A stretch of 64,000 bases of DNA from assembly GCA_949051815.1 (NCBI GenBank), contig CARQVR010000002.1:1-64000 (forward strand). Reading direction: 5' to 3'. This DNA is from an uncultured Lachnospiraceae bacterium (GTDB lineage Bacteria; Bacillota; Clostridia; Lachnospirales; Lachnospiraceae). Shown here in pieces: positions 43,673 through 51,829 of this stretch (the stretch's first letter is position 1; every line of letters starts with the position of its first letter). Made by a program: the position numbers and the translations under genes. The notes under the pieces are model-generated. The model saw nothing but the letters and a program-made list of their open reading frames with translations. It did not search any database and was not told where the DNA came from.

Positions 43673-43700
43673 ATTATAACAAGTCTGACACATTTGTCAA
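43673..43700 (-). promoter_or_regulatory. consensus sigma-A promoter of the GntR-ABC unit
   Basis: On the minus strand TTGACA (43700-43695), 16-bp spacer, TATAAT (43678-43673). Both hexamers are perfect. It reads into the GntR gene at 43633 and overlaps no coding sequence. Confidence 0.8.
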
Positions 43701-43775
43701 GACGCCAAAAATTTACAGGGCGGGATATCCGGCCTGTCCGCTTCTTCGCACCACCCTTTGCCGTGAAAGATTTAA

Positions 43776-43804
43776 TTGTGCATTGGGGCAACTAAGGGTA
43801 TAAT
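43776..43804 (+). promoter_or_regulatory. promoter of the downstream GT4/Dlt-like region
   Basis: TTGTGC (43776-43781), 17-bp spacer, TATAAT (43799-43804, perfect) on the plus strand, about 90 bases before the first ATG of the next GT4. It is divergent from the GntR promoter and is the likely driver of the genes from 43890 on. Confidence 0.65.
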
Positions 43805-43889
43805 AAACATATGTGTGTATCAATCAGGATTGTTGATGCGGCAAGGAAAAATCCGGTCATGACAAACAATCCGACAGACGAGAGCGTAG

Positions 43890-45014
43890 ATGTATATGAA
43901 AAAACTGTTATTAATCGTGCCTTCCCTGCATCAGGGCGGGGCGGAAAAAGTGTGTGCGGCGACGGCTGTTGTGTTAAAGCCTTACTTCGACGTACAGATT
44001 GCCATATTTGATTCCAAAAACATAGATTTCGATGTGGAGGATATTCCGGTGACAGATCTTGGGCTGCCAAGCCGGCCGGGAAAGCTTTCCAAGGTTTTCA
44101 ATGTCTTACGGCGGGGGTACCGGCTCAACAGGCTTAAGAAGAGAGAACAGATTGACATTGCCTACAGCTTCGGCCCGACGGCCAATCTGGCCAATGTGTT
44201 TGCCGGACGGCTCTTCTCGAAAAAAGGGGCGAAGTGCTGGCTCGGTGTGATGAGCTACATGGATATGGACAGTTCCTGGCTGGGATTTTTCTGTAAAAAG
44301 GCGGACAGGCTTTTATGCTGTTCGGAGACGCTGCGGGGGATGATTGCGGAAAAATATGCGTGCGGCTGTGCGTACACGTTGACGGGATTTTTTGATATTC
44401 CGCAGATTCGGGCGCGGGCGGAGGAAGAGGAAGCCTCCCTTCCATGGCAGGACGGCCGCGTGATCGTCTCTATGGGCAGAGAGGACGTGGTAAAAGGGTT
44501 CTGGCATTTGCTGAAAATTTTTTCGCTGGTACACAAAAAACTGCCGGATACCAGGCTTCTGATCATCGGCAAAGGCGAATTTACGGCGTACCGGAAACTT
44601 GCGGCTGATCTGGGCGTTGCGGAGGCCGTGCATTTTGCCGGACTGCAAAAAAATCCCTATCCTTATTTGAAGAGGGGGACGCTCTATCTTCTGACCTCCT
44701 ATTGGGAAGGATTTCCAAACGCGCTGGTGGAGGCGATGGCGATGGGGCTTCCGGCGGTGGCGACGGACTGTATGACCGGACCGGCGGAGATTTTTGACGG
44801 GAAATACGGGATTCTCGTGCCGAATATGGGAAAAGAGCCGGATATGGACGCATCCCACATCGAGGAGGCGGAGAAAAGTACGGCGGACCGTGTGGTTTCC
44901 CTTTTGGAGAACGGCGGGGAACTGGCGCGTTACGGCAGGCTTTCCGTGGAGCGGGCAGGCGTTTACTCGAAAGAGGCTTATATCCATAAAATCAGGGAAT
45001 GGTCGGTCGGTTAA
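43890..45014 (+). CDS. GT4 glycosyltransferase
   Basis: A 374-residue GT-B transferase. KKLLLIVPSLHQGGAEKV is the N-terminal loop, VSMGREDVVKGFWHLLKIF starts the nucleotide domain, and EGFPNALVEAMAMGLP carries the Glu-x7-Glu motif with ATDC following. It has no membrane helix. It is similar in style to the next gene (45026) and to 57914, so these may be paralogues making successive linkages. ATG 43890 and ATG 43896 are both possible starts, two codons apart. Behind a plus-strand promoter, it is the first gene of region 5. Donor and acceptor unknown. Confidence 0.88.
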   Translation: MYMKKLLLIVPSLHQGGAEKVCAATAVVLKPYFDVQIAIFDSKNIDFDVEDIPVTDLGLPSRPGKLSKVFNVLRRGYRLNRLKKREQIDIAYSFGPTANLANVFAGRLFSKKGAKCWLGVMSYMDMDSSWLGFFCKKADRLLCCSETLRGMIAEKYACGCAYTLTGFFDIPQIRARAEEEEASLPWQDGRVIVSMGREDVVKGFWHLLKIFSLVHKKLPDTRLLIIGKGEFTAYRKLAADLGVAEAVHFAGLQKNPYPYLKRGTLYLLTSYWEGFPNALVEAMAMGLPAVATDCMTGPAEIFDGKYGILVPNMGKEPDMDASHIEEAEKSTADRVVSLLENGGELARYGRLSVERAGVYSKEAYIHKIREWSVG

Positions 45015-45025
45015 CGGAGGTAAAT

Positions 45026-46150
45026 ATGACACGGAAAATTGCGTTTCATTTGAATTGTCTGGAACAGGGAGGCGCGGAGCGGGTGGTGTCAAATCTGTCC
45101 AACCGCTTTGTGCAGAACGGATATGAAGTGCTTGTCGCCACGGAGTGGCAGGGCGAGGACGAATTTTGGATTGATGAGCGGGTGCGCCGCGTGCATGTGG
45201 GGCTCAGGCCGGGGGATGAGAAGAAAAACCGTCTGAGCCAGTTCTTCCTGCGGATCCGCTATTTGAAAGAATTTTTGAAAAAGGAAAAACCGGATATTCT
45301 GATACCGTTTGCCAGAAAGGCGTTATACCGGGGTCTGACGGCGGCTTTTTTTATGAAGATTCCCGTGCTGATTTCGATACGCACAGACCCGGTGGGACAT
45401 TACGACAGGCTCTTCGACAAGGTGCAGATTCCTTTTCTGTTTCCGAGGGCGGACGGCTGTGTTTTTCAGACGGAGGGGGCGAGGGAGTTTTTTGCGCCCA
45501 GATTACAGAAAAATTCCCGCATTATCTTAAATCCGCTCAATCCCAAGTATATCGGCGTGCCGGAGCCGGAGAAGCGCACGAAGACGGTGGTGCAGTCGGG
45601 GCGGCTTGTGGATTTCAAAAATCAGGTTATGCTGATCCGGGCTTTTCATGAGGTGCATAAGAAGCATCCGGACTACGATTTGAAAATATACGGCAGGGAT
45701 ACACAGGACGGCACGAAGGCGCTTCTGGAGAAGACAATAGAAGAACTTAAGGCGCAGGATTATGTGCATTTGATGGGAGCCAGTGACAGCCTGGAAAAAC
45801 AGCTTCCGGACGCGGCCCTCTTTGCGTTCAGCTCGGATTGGGAGGGACTGCCGAACGCCCTGATGGAGGCGATGGCGCTGGGACTGCCCATTGTGGCGAC
45901 GGACTGCCCCTGCGGCGGCCCGCGCACGATTATGAAAAACGAGGTGGACGGCCTGCTTATCCCGATCAAGAACCAGAAGGCGATGGAGGACGGTATCAAC
46001 CGGTTGATCGAAGATCCGGCGCTGGCCGGAAGGCTTGGCCGGGAGGCGAGAAAGATCTCGCTGAGAGCCAATGACGAGGCGATTTACGGACAGTGGCGGG
46101 ACTATATAGACGAGGTGTGCGAGGAATACCGCAGGAAGCACGGAGGATAA
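45026..46150 (+). CDS. GT4 glycosyltransferase
   Basis: A 374-residue GT-B enzyme. It opens KIAFHLNCLEQGGAERVV, has VVQSGRLVDFKNQVMLIRAF, and EGLPNALMEAMALGLPIVATDCPCGG with the Glu-x7-Glu signature and the group's C-terminal GGPR loop. This GG-PR form is common in GalNAc or glucuronate-adding GT4 enzymes, but the donor cannot be fixed. ATG 45026 follows GGAGG (45016-45020) by 5 bases; an upstream frame extension would overlap the previous stop. It starts 11 bp after the preceding GT4 and precedes the DUF6020-like gene by 3 bp. Confidence 0.88.
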   Translation: MTRKIAFHLNCLEQGGAERVVSNLSNRFVQNGYEVLVATEWQGEDEFWIDERVRRVHVGLRPGDEKKNRLSQFFLRIRYLKEFLKKEKPDILIPFARKALYRGLTAAFFMKIPVLISIRTDPVGHYDRLFDKVQIPFLFPRADGCVFQTEGAREFFAPRLQKNSRIILNPLNPKYIGVPEPEKRTKTVVQSGRLVDFKNQVMLIRAFHEVHKKHPDYDLKIYGRDTQDGTKALLEKTIEELKAQDYVHLMGASDSLEKQLPDAALFAFSSDWEGLPNALMEAMALGLPIVATDCPCGGPRTIMKNEVDGLLIPIKNQKAMEDGINRLIEDPALAGRLGREARKISLRANDEAIYGQWRDYIDEVCEEYRRKHGG

Positions 46151-46153
46151 CGC

Positions 46154-47959
46154 ATGAGATTTAACACAGATATGAGAATACAGCGCCCAACGCTGCGCAG
46201 CGTTCTACTTCTGCTCCCTTTTGCGTTCTGCTACGCCTGTTTTGTCGTGCTGGGGGACTGGCAGGGCTCGGTGGACTACAGCAATGCGCAGAATCTGGGA
46301 CGGCTTGTGCTCTGGGCGGCGGGAAGTTTCGCCGTACTGCTTGCGGCCGGTTTTCTTCTGGAGAACGGCGGGGCACTGACAGGCTGCCTGCCTTCCGGCG
46401 CGCAGGCGCTGTATCGCAGGGTGTTTCCGGAGAGAAAGAGGCGGCAGGGACATTGGTGGGTCTGCCTTCTGTTTTTTATGTTATGTCTTCTTTGTTATCT
46501 GCCTTATTTTCTTATGTATTATCCCACATGGTTTAATAACGACGCTGTGTGGCAGATGGAGCAGGCCCTTGGGATGGCGGCCAGATCCAATCACCACCCC
46601 TATTTTCATACGCTTATCATCAAGGTATTTCTGACGGCAGGTTACGGTCTTTTTCATAACTATACGGCGGCGGTGGCGCTGTATACCTTTTGCCAGATGG
46701 CGGTTACGGCGGCAGTGTTCGGGTTTTATCTGTATCTTTTGTACCGGCGGGGCACAAGGCTTTTCTGGCTTTTGTCTGCGGTATGCTTTTATGCCCTTCT
46801 TCCCGTCAACGGAATGTTCAGTATCTGCATGGGGAAGGACGCGTGGTTTACGGCGGCGTTTCTCCTGTTTATATGGGCGCTGAATCATTGTGTCAATAAG
46901 GCGGAAGTCTCTTCCGGCGGCGAGGGACAGAATAAAGCGGCCGGGACGTCTGGCAGCCGGCGGTGGCTTTGGTTTTTCATGACGGGAGTGTCGGTTTGCC
47001 TGCTCAGAAGCAACGGCATTTTCGTCTTTCTGGGGACGGCATTTTTGCTGATTGTGTCGGAGATTCTGGCGGGAAAAAGGAGCGGAGGCGGCCTGAGGAA
47101 GGAAAACGGCATTCGCGTGGCAGGGAAACTGGTGGAGAAAAACGGCATTCGCGTGGCAGGGAAACTGGCGGAGGAAAACAGGGCAGGCCTTGGCGGAAAG
47201 CAGGGGATGTACGCTTCCACGGCGGCGGTGCTGATTTGCTATCTGCTCTGGCAGGGACCGGTTCTCCATGCCTTGCAGGTAGAGCCGCCGGACACGATTG
47301 AGAGCCTGACCATGCCGGTACAGCATCTGCTCTGTGCCTATGCGCGGGGCGGGAATCTCAAGCCGGAGGAAGTGGCGATGCTGGAGGCGGTTGTTCCGTT
47401 GGAAAAGATCGACGATTATTACAACCCCTATTTGTTTGACATGACGAAAAATTATATACGCCAGCACGGTGACCAGCAGGTGATCGCGGAAAACATGGGG
47501 GAGTACGCAAGGCTATGGCTTGAAGTGGGCCTTCGCAATCCCATGCTTTATGTGGAGGCACAGATCAGGCAGACAGCAGGGTATTACGCCTTACATATTC
47601 CCCATGACCAGATTCTTTACAGCGAATATTTCATGGTGGACAATCCGTTCGGCATAGAGAACGAGAGAAAGGTTTTCAGCTATGACGCGGGTATTGCCAT
47701 GGGCGGATTTTTGCAGTGGTTCCAGACGCTTTACAACAAGGTGTGGAGTCTTGGGATGAATACGTGGCTGCTGCTGTTCGCGCTTGCGTGCGCGTTATAC
47801 AGGAAGCGGCGGGCGATCTCCTTTGCGCCCTGTGTGATGCTTCTGGGGAGTCTGCTTCTGGCGACGCCGGTTTACAATGAATTTCGTTATGCCTATGGGG
47901 TGTTTGTGGCGCTGCCGTTTTTGTTCAGTGTTGCTTTTGGAAAGGGTTACGAACGATGA
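46154..47959 (+). CDS. DUF6020-like polytopic membrane protein, GT-C-like
   Basis: A 601-residue protein with about twelve membrane helices and DUF6020-like features matching the protein encoded at 22643: WFNNDAVWQME (Asp130), SNHHPYFH (His147-His148), CMGKDAWF and LTMPVQHLLCAYARGG. It is inferred to be an outer-face GT-C glycosyltransferase. An exact in-frame duplication of 36 bp (47105-47140, 47141-47176) repeats NGIRVAGKL(V/A)E(K/E) in a soluble loop between helix groups. Its start ATG 46154 follows GGAGGA. The stop overlaps the next ATG (ATGA at 47956), coupling it to the SGNH-type protein. Confidence 0.75.
   Translation: MRFNTDMRIQRPTLRSVLLLLPFAFCYACFVVLGDWQGSVDYSNAQNLGRLVLWAAGSFAVLLAAGFLLENGGALTGCLPSGAQALYRRVFPERKRRQGHWWVCLLFFMLCLLCYLPYFLMYYPTWFNNDAVWQMEQALGMAARSNHHPYFHTLIIKVFLTAGYGLFHNYTAAVALYTFCQMAVTAAVFGFYLYLLYRRGTRLFWLLSAVCFYALLPVNGMFSICMGKDAWFTAAFLLFIWALNHCVNKAEVSSGGEGQNKAAGTSGSRRWLWFFMTGVSVCLLRSNGIFVFLGTAFLLIVSEILAGKRSGGGLRKENGIRVAGKLVEKNGIRVAGKLAEENRAGLGGKQGMYASTAAVLICYLLWQGPVLHALQVEPPDTIESLTMPVQHLLCAYARGGNLKPEEVAMLEAVVPLEKIDDYYNPYLFDMTKNYIRQHGDQQVIAENMGEYARLWLEVGLRNPMLYVEAQIRQTAGYYALHIPHDQILYSEYFMVDNPFGIENERKVFSYDAGIAMGGFLQWFQTLYNKVWSLGMNTWLLLFALACALYRKRRAISFAPCVMLLGSLLLATPVYNEFRYAYGVFVALPFLFSVAFGKGYER
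47105..47176 (+). repeat. 36-bp in-frame tandem duplication
   Basis: Two adjacent units of 12 codons within the DUF6020-like gene, differing at only a few bases near the end of the unit. The duplicated peptide lies in a hydrophilic loop. It looks like a recent slippage event that keeps the frame. Confidence 0.8.
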
Positions 47960-49032
47960 AAAAATGGTTAAAAGCGGCTCTCTTCCTCCTACCGCTTCTC
48001 ATTTTCACAGGATGGGTCAACTGGCATGTGGACTCCTATGCCTTTCTTCGTGTCACATACGATGAGATCGCCGCGCAGATGGCGGCGGGGAAAAATGTGG
48101 AAGGGCTGGAGGAATCCGATTACAATGACAGAAATCTTCTGGCGGCGCGTTTAACCGGGATGGAGGAGGCGCCGCAGGTCATGGTGCTCGGCTCCAGCAG
48201 GGTGTACACTTTCGAGCGCACGATGTTTGACACGGATTCTTTCTACAATGCGGGGCTGTCGGAAGCCACGGTCTATGACCTGCTGGCAGTGGCGGGCATT
48301 CTGGCTTCGCAGGGAAAACTGCCGGAAACCGCGGTGATCGGCGTGGACGCCTTTCTCTTTAATAAAAGCCACGACAACGAGAAGTGGAAGGAATTGGAAA
48401 GCTATGCTGACTATATGTCGCTGACGCTGGATCAAAAACTGTCACCGGAGCTTGCGCGTCCCCATAAAGATACGGGCCGGGACTGGAAAAAGACGCTTTC
48501 TCTGGATTATTTCCGCTACAATGTGACCCTGCTTCCAGAGAAAAAACGGTTCTCTGTCTCTTACACGGACGAGTGGGAGTCGGAAGGGTATCTCAAGCAT
48601 TCTGACGGTAGTGTCAGTTATCAGAGAGAGCTTCGTGAGATAAATCCGGCGGATGTGGAAGAAATGACGAGGCAGGCCATGGAAGAGCATGTGGTCTACC
48701 GCATGACCGACTACGAGGAGATAGACGAGTGGCGTTTTGAACGGCTTTCGTGGCTGATTGATTATCTGCGGGAGGCAGGCGTGGAGGTCATTTTATACTT
48801 GCCACCCTATTCGCCCATGATGTATAATTACATAGAATCTGAGGGGGCTTTTCAGATCACGCTGGATGTGGAGGAAAAGGTGAAAGAGCTGGCGGTGGAA
48901 AAGGGAATCGCACTCTATGGTTCCTACGATCCGGAAGGATGCGGTCTGGAAATGACGGATCTGTGTGATGTGTACCATGTAAAGACGGAAAAGACGGCGG
49001 ATACTTATTATCCCGTGATTCCGGCAAGATGA
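47956..49032 (+). CDS. SGNH/DltD-like anchored protein of the Dlt-like cassette
   Basis: A 358-residue protein with one N-terminal membrane anchor (residues 5-25) and an extracytoplasmic SGNH-like domain. MVLGSSRVYTF carries the nucleophile Ser80, and CDVYH near the C-terminus supplies Asp338 and His341 in the D-x-x-H spacing seen in DltD and SGNH acyltransferases. DltD-like proteins cooperate with an MBOAT in moving acyl groups to surface polymers. It is directly followed (9 bp) by the DltA-like ligase gene, so I place it in the cassette. The sequence is not close enough to call it DltD itself. Its ATG overlaps the stop of the DUF6020-like gene. Confidence 0.72.
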   Translation: MKKWLKAALFLLPLLIFTGWVNWHVDSYAFLRVTYDEIAAQMAAGKNVEGLEESDYNDRNLLAARLTGMEEAPQVMVLGSSRVYTFERTMFDTDSFYNAGLSEATVYDLLAVAGILASQGKLPETAVIGVDAFLFNKSHDNEKWKELESYADYMSLTLDQKLSPELARPHKDTGRDWKKTLSLDYFRYNVTLLPEKKRFSVSYTDEWESEGYLKHSDGSVSYQRELREINPADVEEMTRQAMEEHVVYRMTDYEEIDEWRFERLSWLIDYLREAGVEVILYLPPYSPMMYNYIESEGAFQITLDVEEKVKELAVEKGIALYGSYDPEGCGLEMTDLCDVYHVKTEKTADTYYPVIPAR

Positions 49033-49041
49033 GAGGATAAA

Positions 49042-50637
49042 ATGAAAGCGAACGTTACCTATTGGCTGGACGAGACGGCGGCGCGTTTCCCCGATAAGAC
49101 GGCCTATGCGGATGAGAATAAAGAAATTACTTTCAAAAAATTGCGGGTCCAGGCCCGGGTCATTGCCTGTGAGCTGACGGAGAGAGGACTCTTTAAGAAG
49201 CCTGTCGCCATCTTTTTGGAAAAGGGCGTGGATGTGCTGGTTTCCTTTATGGGGGCGGCCTATAGCTGTAACTTTTATTCCCCCATTGATGTGGATATGC
49301 CGGGAAGCCGCGTCAACAAGATCTTAGAGGTTTTGGAGCCTGCCGTGGTGATCACCACCGGGGATTTGCGGGAGGTCTTTTCCGCATATGATTACAAAGG
49401 AGAGTTCCTTCTGCTGGAGGAGGTTCTTCCGGAGGATGCCGGAACTGGAGAAACTTCCGCTTCTGCGGGCGGAGCGGAGACAGAAGCTGGGGAGACGGAT
49501 CCGGCGGACGGCGGAATGTCCGCGCGTGAGGCGGCCTTGGAGGCGGCGAGAAGGAAGGGCATAGACACTGACCTTCTGTATGTGCTGTTTACCTCCGGTT
49601 CCACGGGTGTGCCAAAGGGCGTGACGATTAACCACCGGGCGGTGATCGACTATATAGACTGGGTGACGGAAACCTTTGCCATCACGGAGAAAGACAGTTT
49701 CGGCAATCAGGCGCCCTTCTATTTTGACAATTCCATTCTGGATATTTACAGCACCCTGAAAACGGGCGCGACGACTTATATTATACCGAAAACGCTTTTT
49801 GCCCAGCCGGTGCCACTGCTGGAGTATTTGAAGGAAAAGAAGATCAATACCATTTTCTGGGTGCCTTCGGCGCTGATCGTGGTGGCGAAACTTAAGGCTT
49901 TTAAGAATGTGGATTTGTCGGACACGCTGCGGCGGGTACTGTTCTGCGGCGAGGTTATGCCGAATAAGCAGCTTAACGTGTGGCGCAGATTCCTGCCGGA
50001 TGTGCAGTACGCTAATCTGTACGGACCGACGGAGATCACGGACGCCTGCACTTACTATATTGTAGATCGTGAATTTTCGGACGAAGAGCCGCTCCCGATC
50101 GGATTTCCCATGCCGAATACGGATATTCTCGTGTTAAATGAGAAGAATGAGCCGGTGACGGGGGAAGAGTCCGGCGAGCTGTGCGTCAGAGGGACGTCCC
50201 TGTCTATGGGATATTATAAGAATCCGGAGAAGACGAGAGAGGCGTTTGTGCAGAATCCGCTGAATCAGGCGGTGCCGGAGCTGATTTACCGGACGGGGGA
50301 TGTGGTGAAATATAATGAGCGCGGGGAGATCATCTACCTGTCCAGAAAGGATTTCCAGATCAAGCATATGGGACACAGGATTGAGCTGGGGGAGATTGAG
50401 ACGGCGGTGTCCTCGCTTTCGGAGATTTCCTTAAACTGCTGTCTCTATGACGAGAAGCGTCAGAAAATCGTGCTCTTTATCGAGGAGGAGCTGGAAAAGG
50501 CTTATATCAACGAAAAAATTGCCCATCTGGTGCCGGAATATATGCTGCCGAATAAGGTGGTTCGCGTGGAGAAAATGCCCATCAACGCCAACGGCAAGAT
50601 TGACCGGGTGAAACTAAAGGAATATATCGCGAAATGA
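49042..50637 (+). CDS. DltA-like amino-acid adenylating ligase
   Basis: A 531-residue ANL-family adenylation enzyme. LFTSGSTGVPKG (residues 182-193) is the P-loop-like motif, ANLYGPTEITD, YRTGDVV and NANGKIDR follow in the usual order. The size and lack of attached domains match DltA, which adenylates D-alanine and loads it on the carrier DltC. An acidic Gly/Ala/Glu-rich insertion lies around residues 130-165. The residues that determine the amino acid were not read in detail, so the substrate may not be alanine. The carrier gene is at 51551. The stop overlaps the next gene's start as ATGA (50634-50637), coupling it to the formyltransferase. Confidence 0.85.
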   Translation: MKANVTYWLDETAARFPDKTAYADENKEITFKKLRVQARVIACELTERGLFKKPVAIFLEKGVDVLVSFMGAAYSCNFYSPIDVDMPGSRVNKILEVLEPAVVITTGDLREVFSAYDYKGEFLLLEEVLPEDAGTGETSASAGGAETEAGETDPADGGMSAREAALEAARRKGIDTDLLYVLFTSGSTGVPKGVTINHRAVIDYIDWVTETFAITEKDSFGNQAPFYFDNSILDIYSTLKTGATTYIIPKTLFAQPVPLLEYLKEKKINTIFWVPSALIVVAKLKAFKNVDLSDTLRRVLFCGEVMPNKQLNVWRRFLPDVQYANLYGPTEITDACTYYIVDREFSDEEPLPIGFPMPNTDILVLNEKNEPVTGEESGELCVRGTSLSMGYYKNPEKTREAFVQNPLNQAVPELIYRTGDVVKYNERGEIIYLSRKDFQIKHMGHRIELGEIETAVSSLSEISLNCCLYDEKRQKIVLFIEEELEKAYINEKIAHLVPEYMLPNKVVRVEKMPINANGKIDRVKLKEYIAK

Positions 50638-51491
50638 GAACGGATTTTGAGAAAGTCATAGTCATCGGTTATGGCAAAGCCACCGGTGAGATACTGGCGT
50701 ATACGCAGGAGAGGCAGGCGGACTATGGCTGCTTTCTGGAATTTATCGAGCATGAGCCGCACACGCTAAGTATCACGAGGCGGATTTGCGAGGAGAGAGG
50801 CATTCCCTTTGCATCCATACCCGACAAGCGGGCGCTTGGCGGATATCTCGGTGAACAGAGGGAGAAAACGCTGATTGTCTCCGCCAGCAACAATTTTTTG
50901 TTTCCGGCTTCCCTGGTGGAGCGGGAAAATATAACGATCATCAATTTTCACAATGCGCTTTTGCCGGATTATCCCGGAAGAAACGCGCCGAGCTGGGTTA
51001 TTTATCAGGGCGGGGAACGGACGGGCATTACCTGGCACTATGTGACGGCAGGGGTGGATGAAGGGAACATTATCATTCAGAAAAGCTGTGCAATTGGTCC
51101 CGATACGAAGGCTTACGAACTGGCGGAAACGTTAATGAATCTGGCATGTGAGGGCTTTTACGAGTGTTTCGATTCTGTTTTACAGGAAAAGGCCGTGGCG
51201 AGGCCGCAGGGTTTTTCGCCGGACAGGCGGATGTACCGCTCTTTTGAGATACCGGGGGACGGGTTTCTGGATCTGGAGGAGCCGGCCGAGAAGGCGTACC
51301 GCCTGCTTCGCAGTGTGGACTACGGAAAAAGCGGGATCTTTCCGCCGCTGCAGACAGAGATCGGGGGAAAACGGGCGGAGATTTTGCGCTATCGTAAGAT
51401 AGCCCCGGAGAAGAAAAAGGAGGGGGCGGACATACGCTATCTGCCTTTTTCGGACGGGGATCTGCTGAAAATAAAATATCGGGTATTATAG
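50634..51491 (+). CDS. formyltransferase within the Dlt-like cassette
   Basis: A 285-residue protein of the formyltransferase superfamily. INFHNALLPDYPGRNAPSW has Asn104 and His106, and AGVDEGNII has Asp142, so the catalytic Asn-His-Asp trio is intact, unlike the protein at 39599. The C-terminal part contains a PEKAYRLLRSVDYG-like segment similar to domains that position the substrate. It uses 10-formyl-THF. The target may be an aminoacyl group on the adjacent carrier protein, by analogy with the formylation domain of the gramicidin synthetase LgrA, or a sugar amine. Its place between DltA-like and DltC-like genes, with ATGA coupling to the former, supports the first. Confidence 0.8.
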   Translation: MRTDFEKVIVIGYGKATGEILAYTQERQADYGCFLEFIEHEPHTLSITRRICEERGIPFASIPDKRALGGYLGEQREKTLIVSASNNFLFPASLVERENITIINFHNALLPDYPGRNAPSWVIYQGGERTGITWHYVTAGVDEGNIIIQKSCAIGPDTKAYELAETLMNLACEGFYECFDSVLQEKAVARPQGFSPDRRMYRSFEIPGDGFLDLEEPAEKAYRLLRSVDYGKSGIFPPLQTEIGGKRAEILRYRKIAPEKKKEGADIRYLPFSDGDLLKIKYRVL

Positions 51492-51550
51492 TATTTTGGG
51501 GATGTATGAAGTCACGATGCAGGAGATCGTGATACAGGAAAGGATATCGG

Positions 51551-51784
51551 ATGATGGAAGAAAAAGTATTGGAAATATTGGAGGAGTACTGCGAGGAAGC
51601 CCTTGATTATACGGGTGATAATATGATGGAGGAGGGCGTGATCGACTCCTTTACGGTCATCAATATTGTGAGCGAACTGGAGGATGCCTTCGATATCGAG
51701 ATCGACGCAAAGTATGTGGTGGCGGAGAATTTCAGGAACAAAGAGGCGATTATCGAACTGGTGGCACGGTTGGTAGAAGAGTAG
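51551..51784 (+). CDS. DltC-like phosphopantetheine carrier protein
   Basis: A 77-residue acidic carrier protein of about the usual DltC size. GVIDSFTVINIVSELEDAF holds the attachment Ser33, and the remainder forms the four-helix pattern with FDIEIDAKYVVAENFRN. It should carry a phosphopantetheine arm to which the DltA-like ligase loads an amino acid. The family name 'acyl carrier protein' also fits, but the neighbouring ligase and MBOAT favour a DltC role. MMEE at the start gives two ATG choices, 51551 and 51554. It is 59 bp downstream of the formyltransferase and 45 bp before the MBOAT gene. Confidence 0.85.
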   Translation: MMEEKVLEILEEYCEEALDYTGDNMMEEGVIDSFTVINIVSELEDAFDIEIDAKYVVAENFRNKEAIIELVARLVEE

Positions 51785-51787
51785 CGG

Positions 51788-51815
51788 GGAGAATACCCGG
51801 ATGGCGGTATTTTCT
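51788..51815. other. intergenic hairpin GGAGAATACC/GGTATTTTC
   Basis: Bases 51788-51797 pair with 51806-51815 with two or three G-T wobbles and an 8-nt loop, between the carrier and MBOAT genes. The stem resembles those at 2575-2599 and 60315-60338, beginning GGAGAAT. Confidence 0.5.
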
Positions 51816-51829
51816 GCGCGGAGGAGTAT

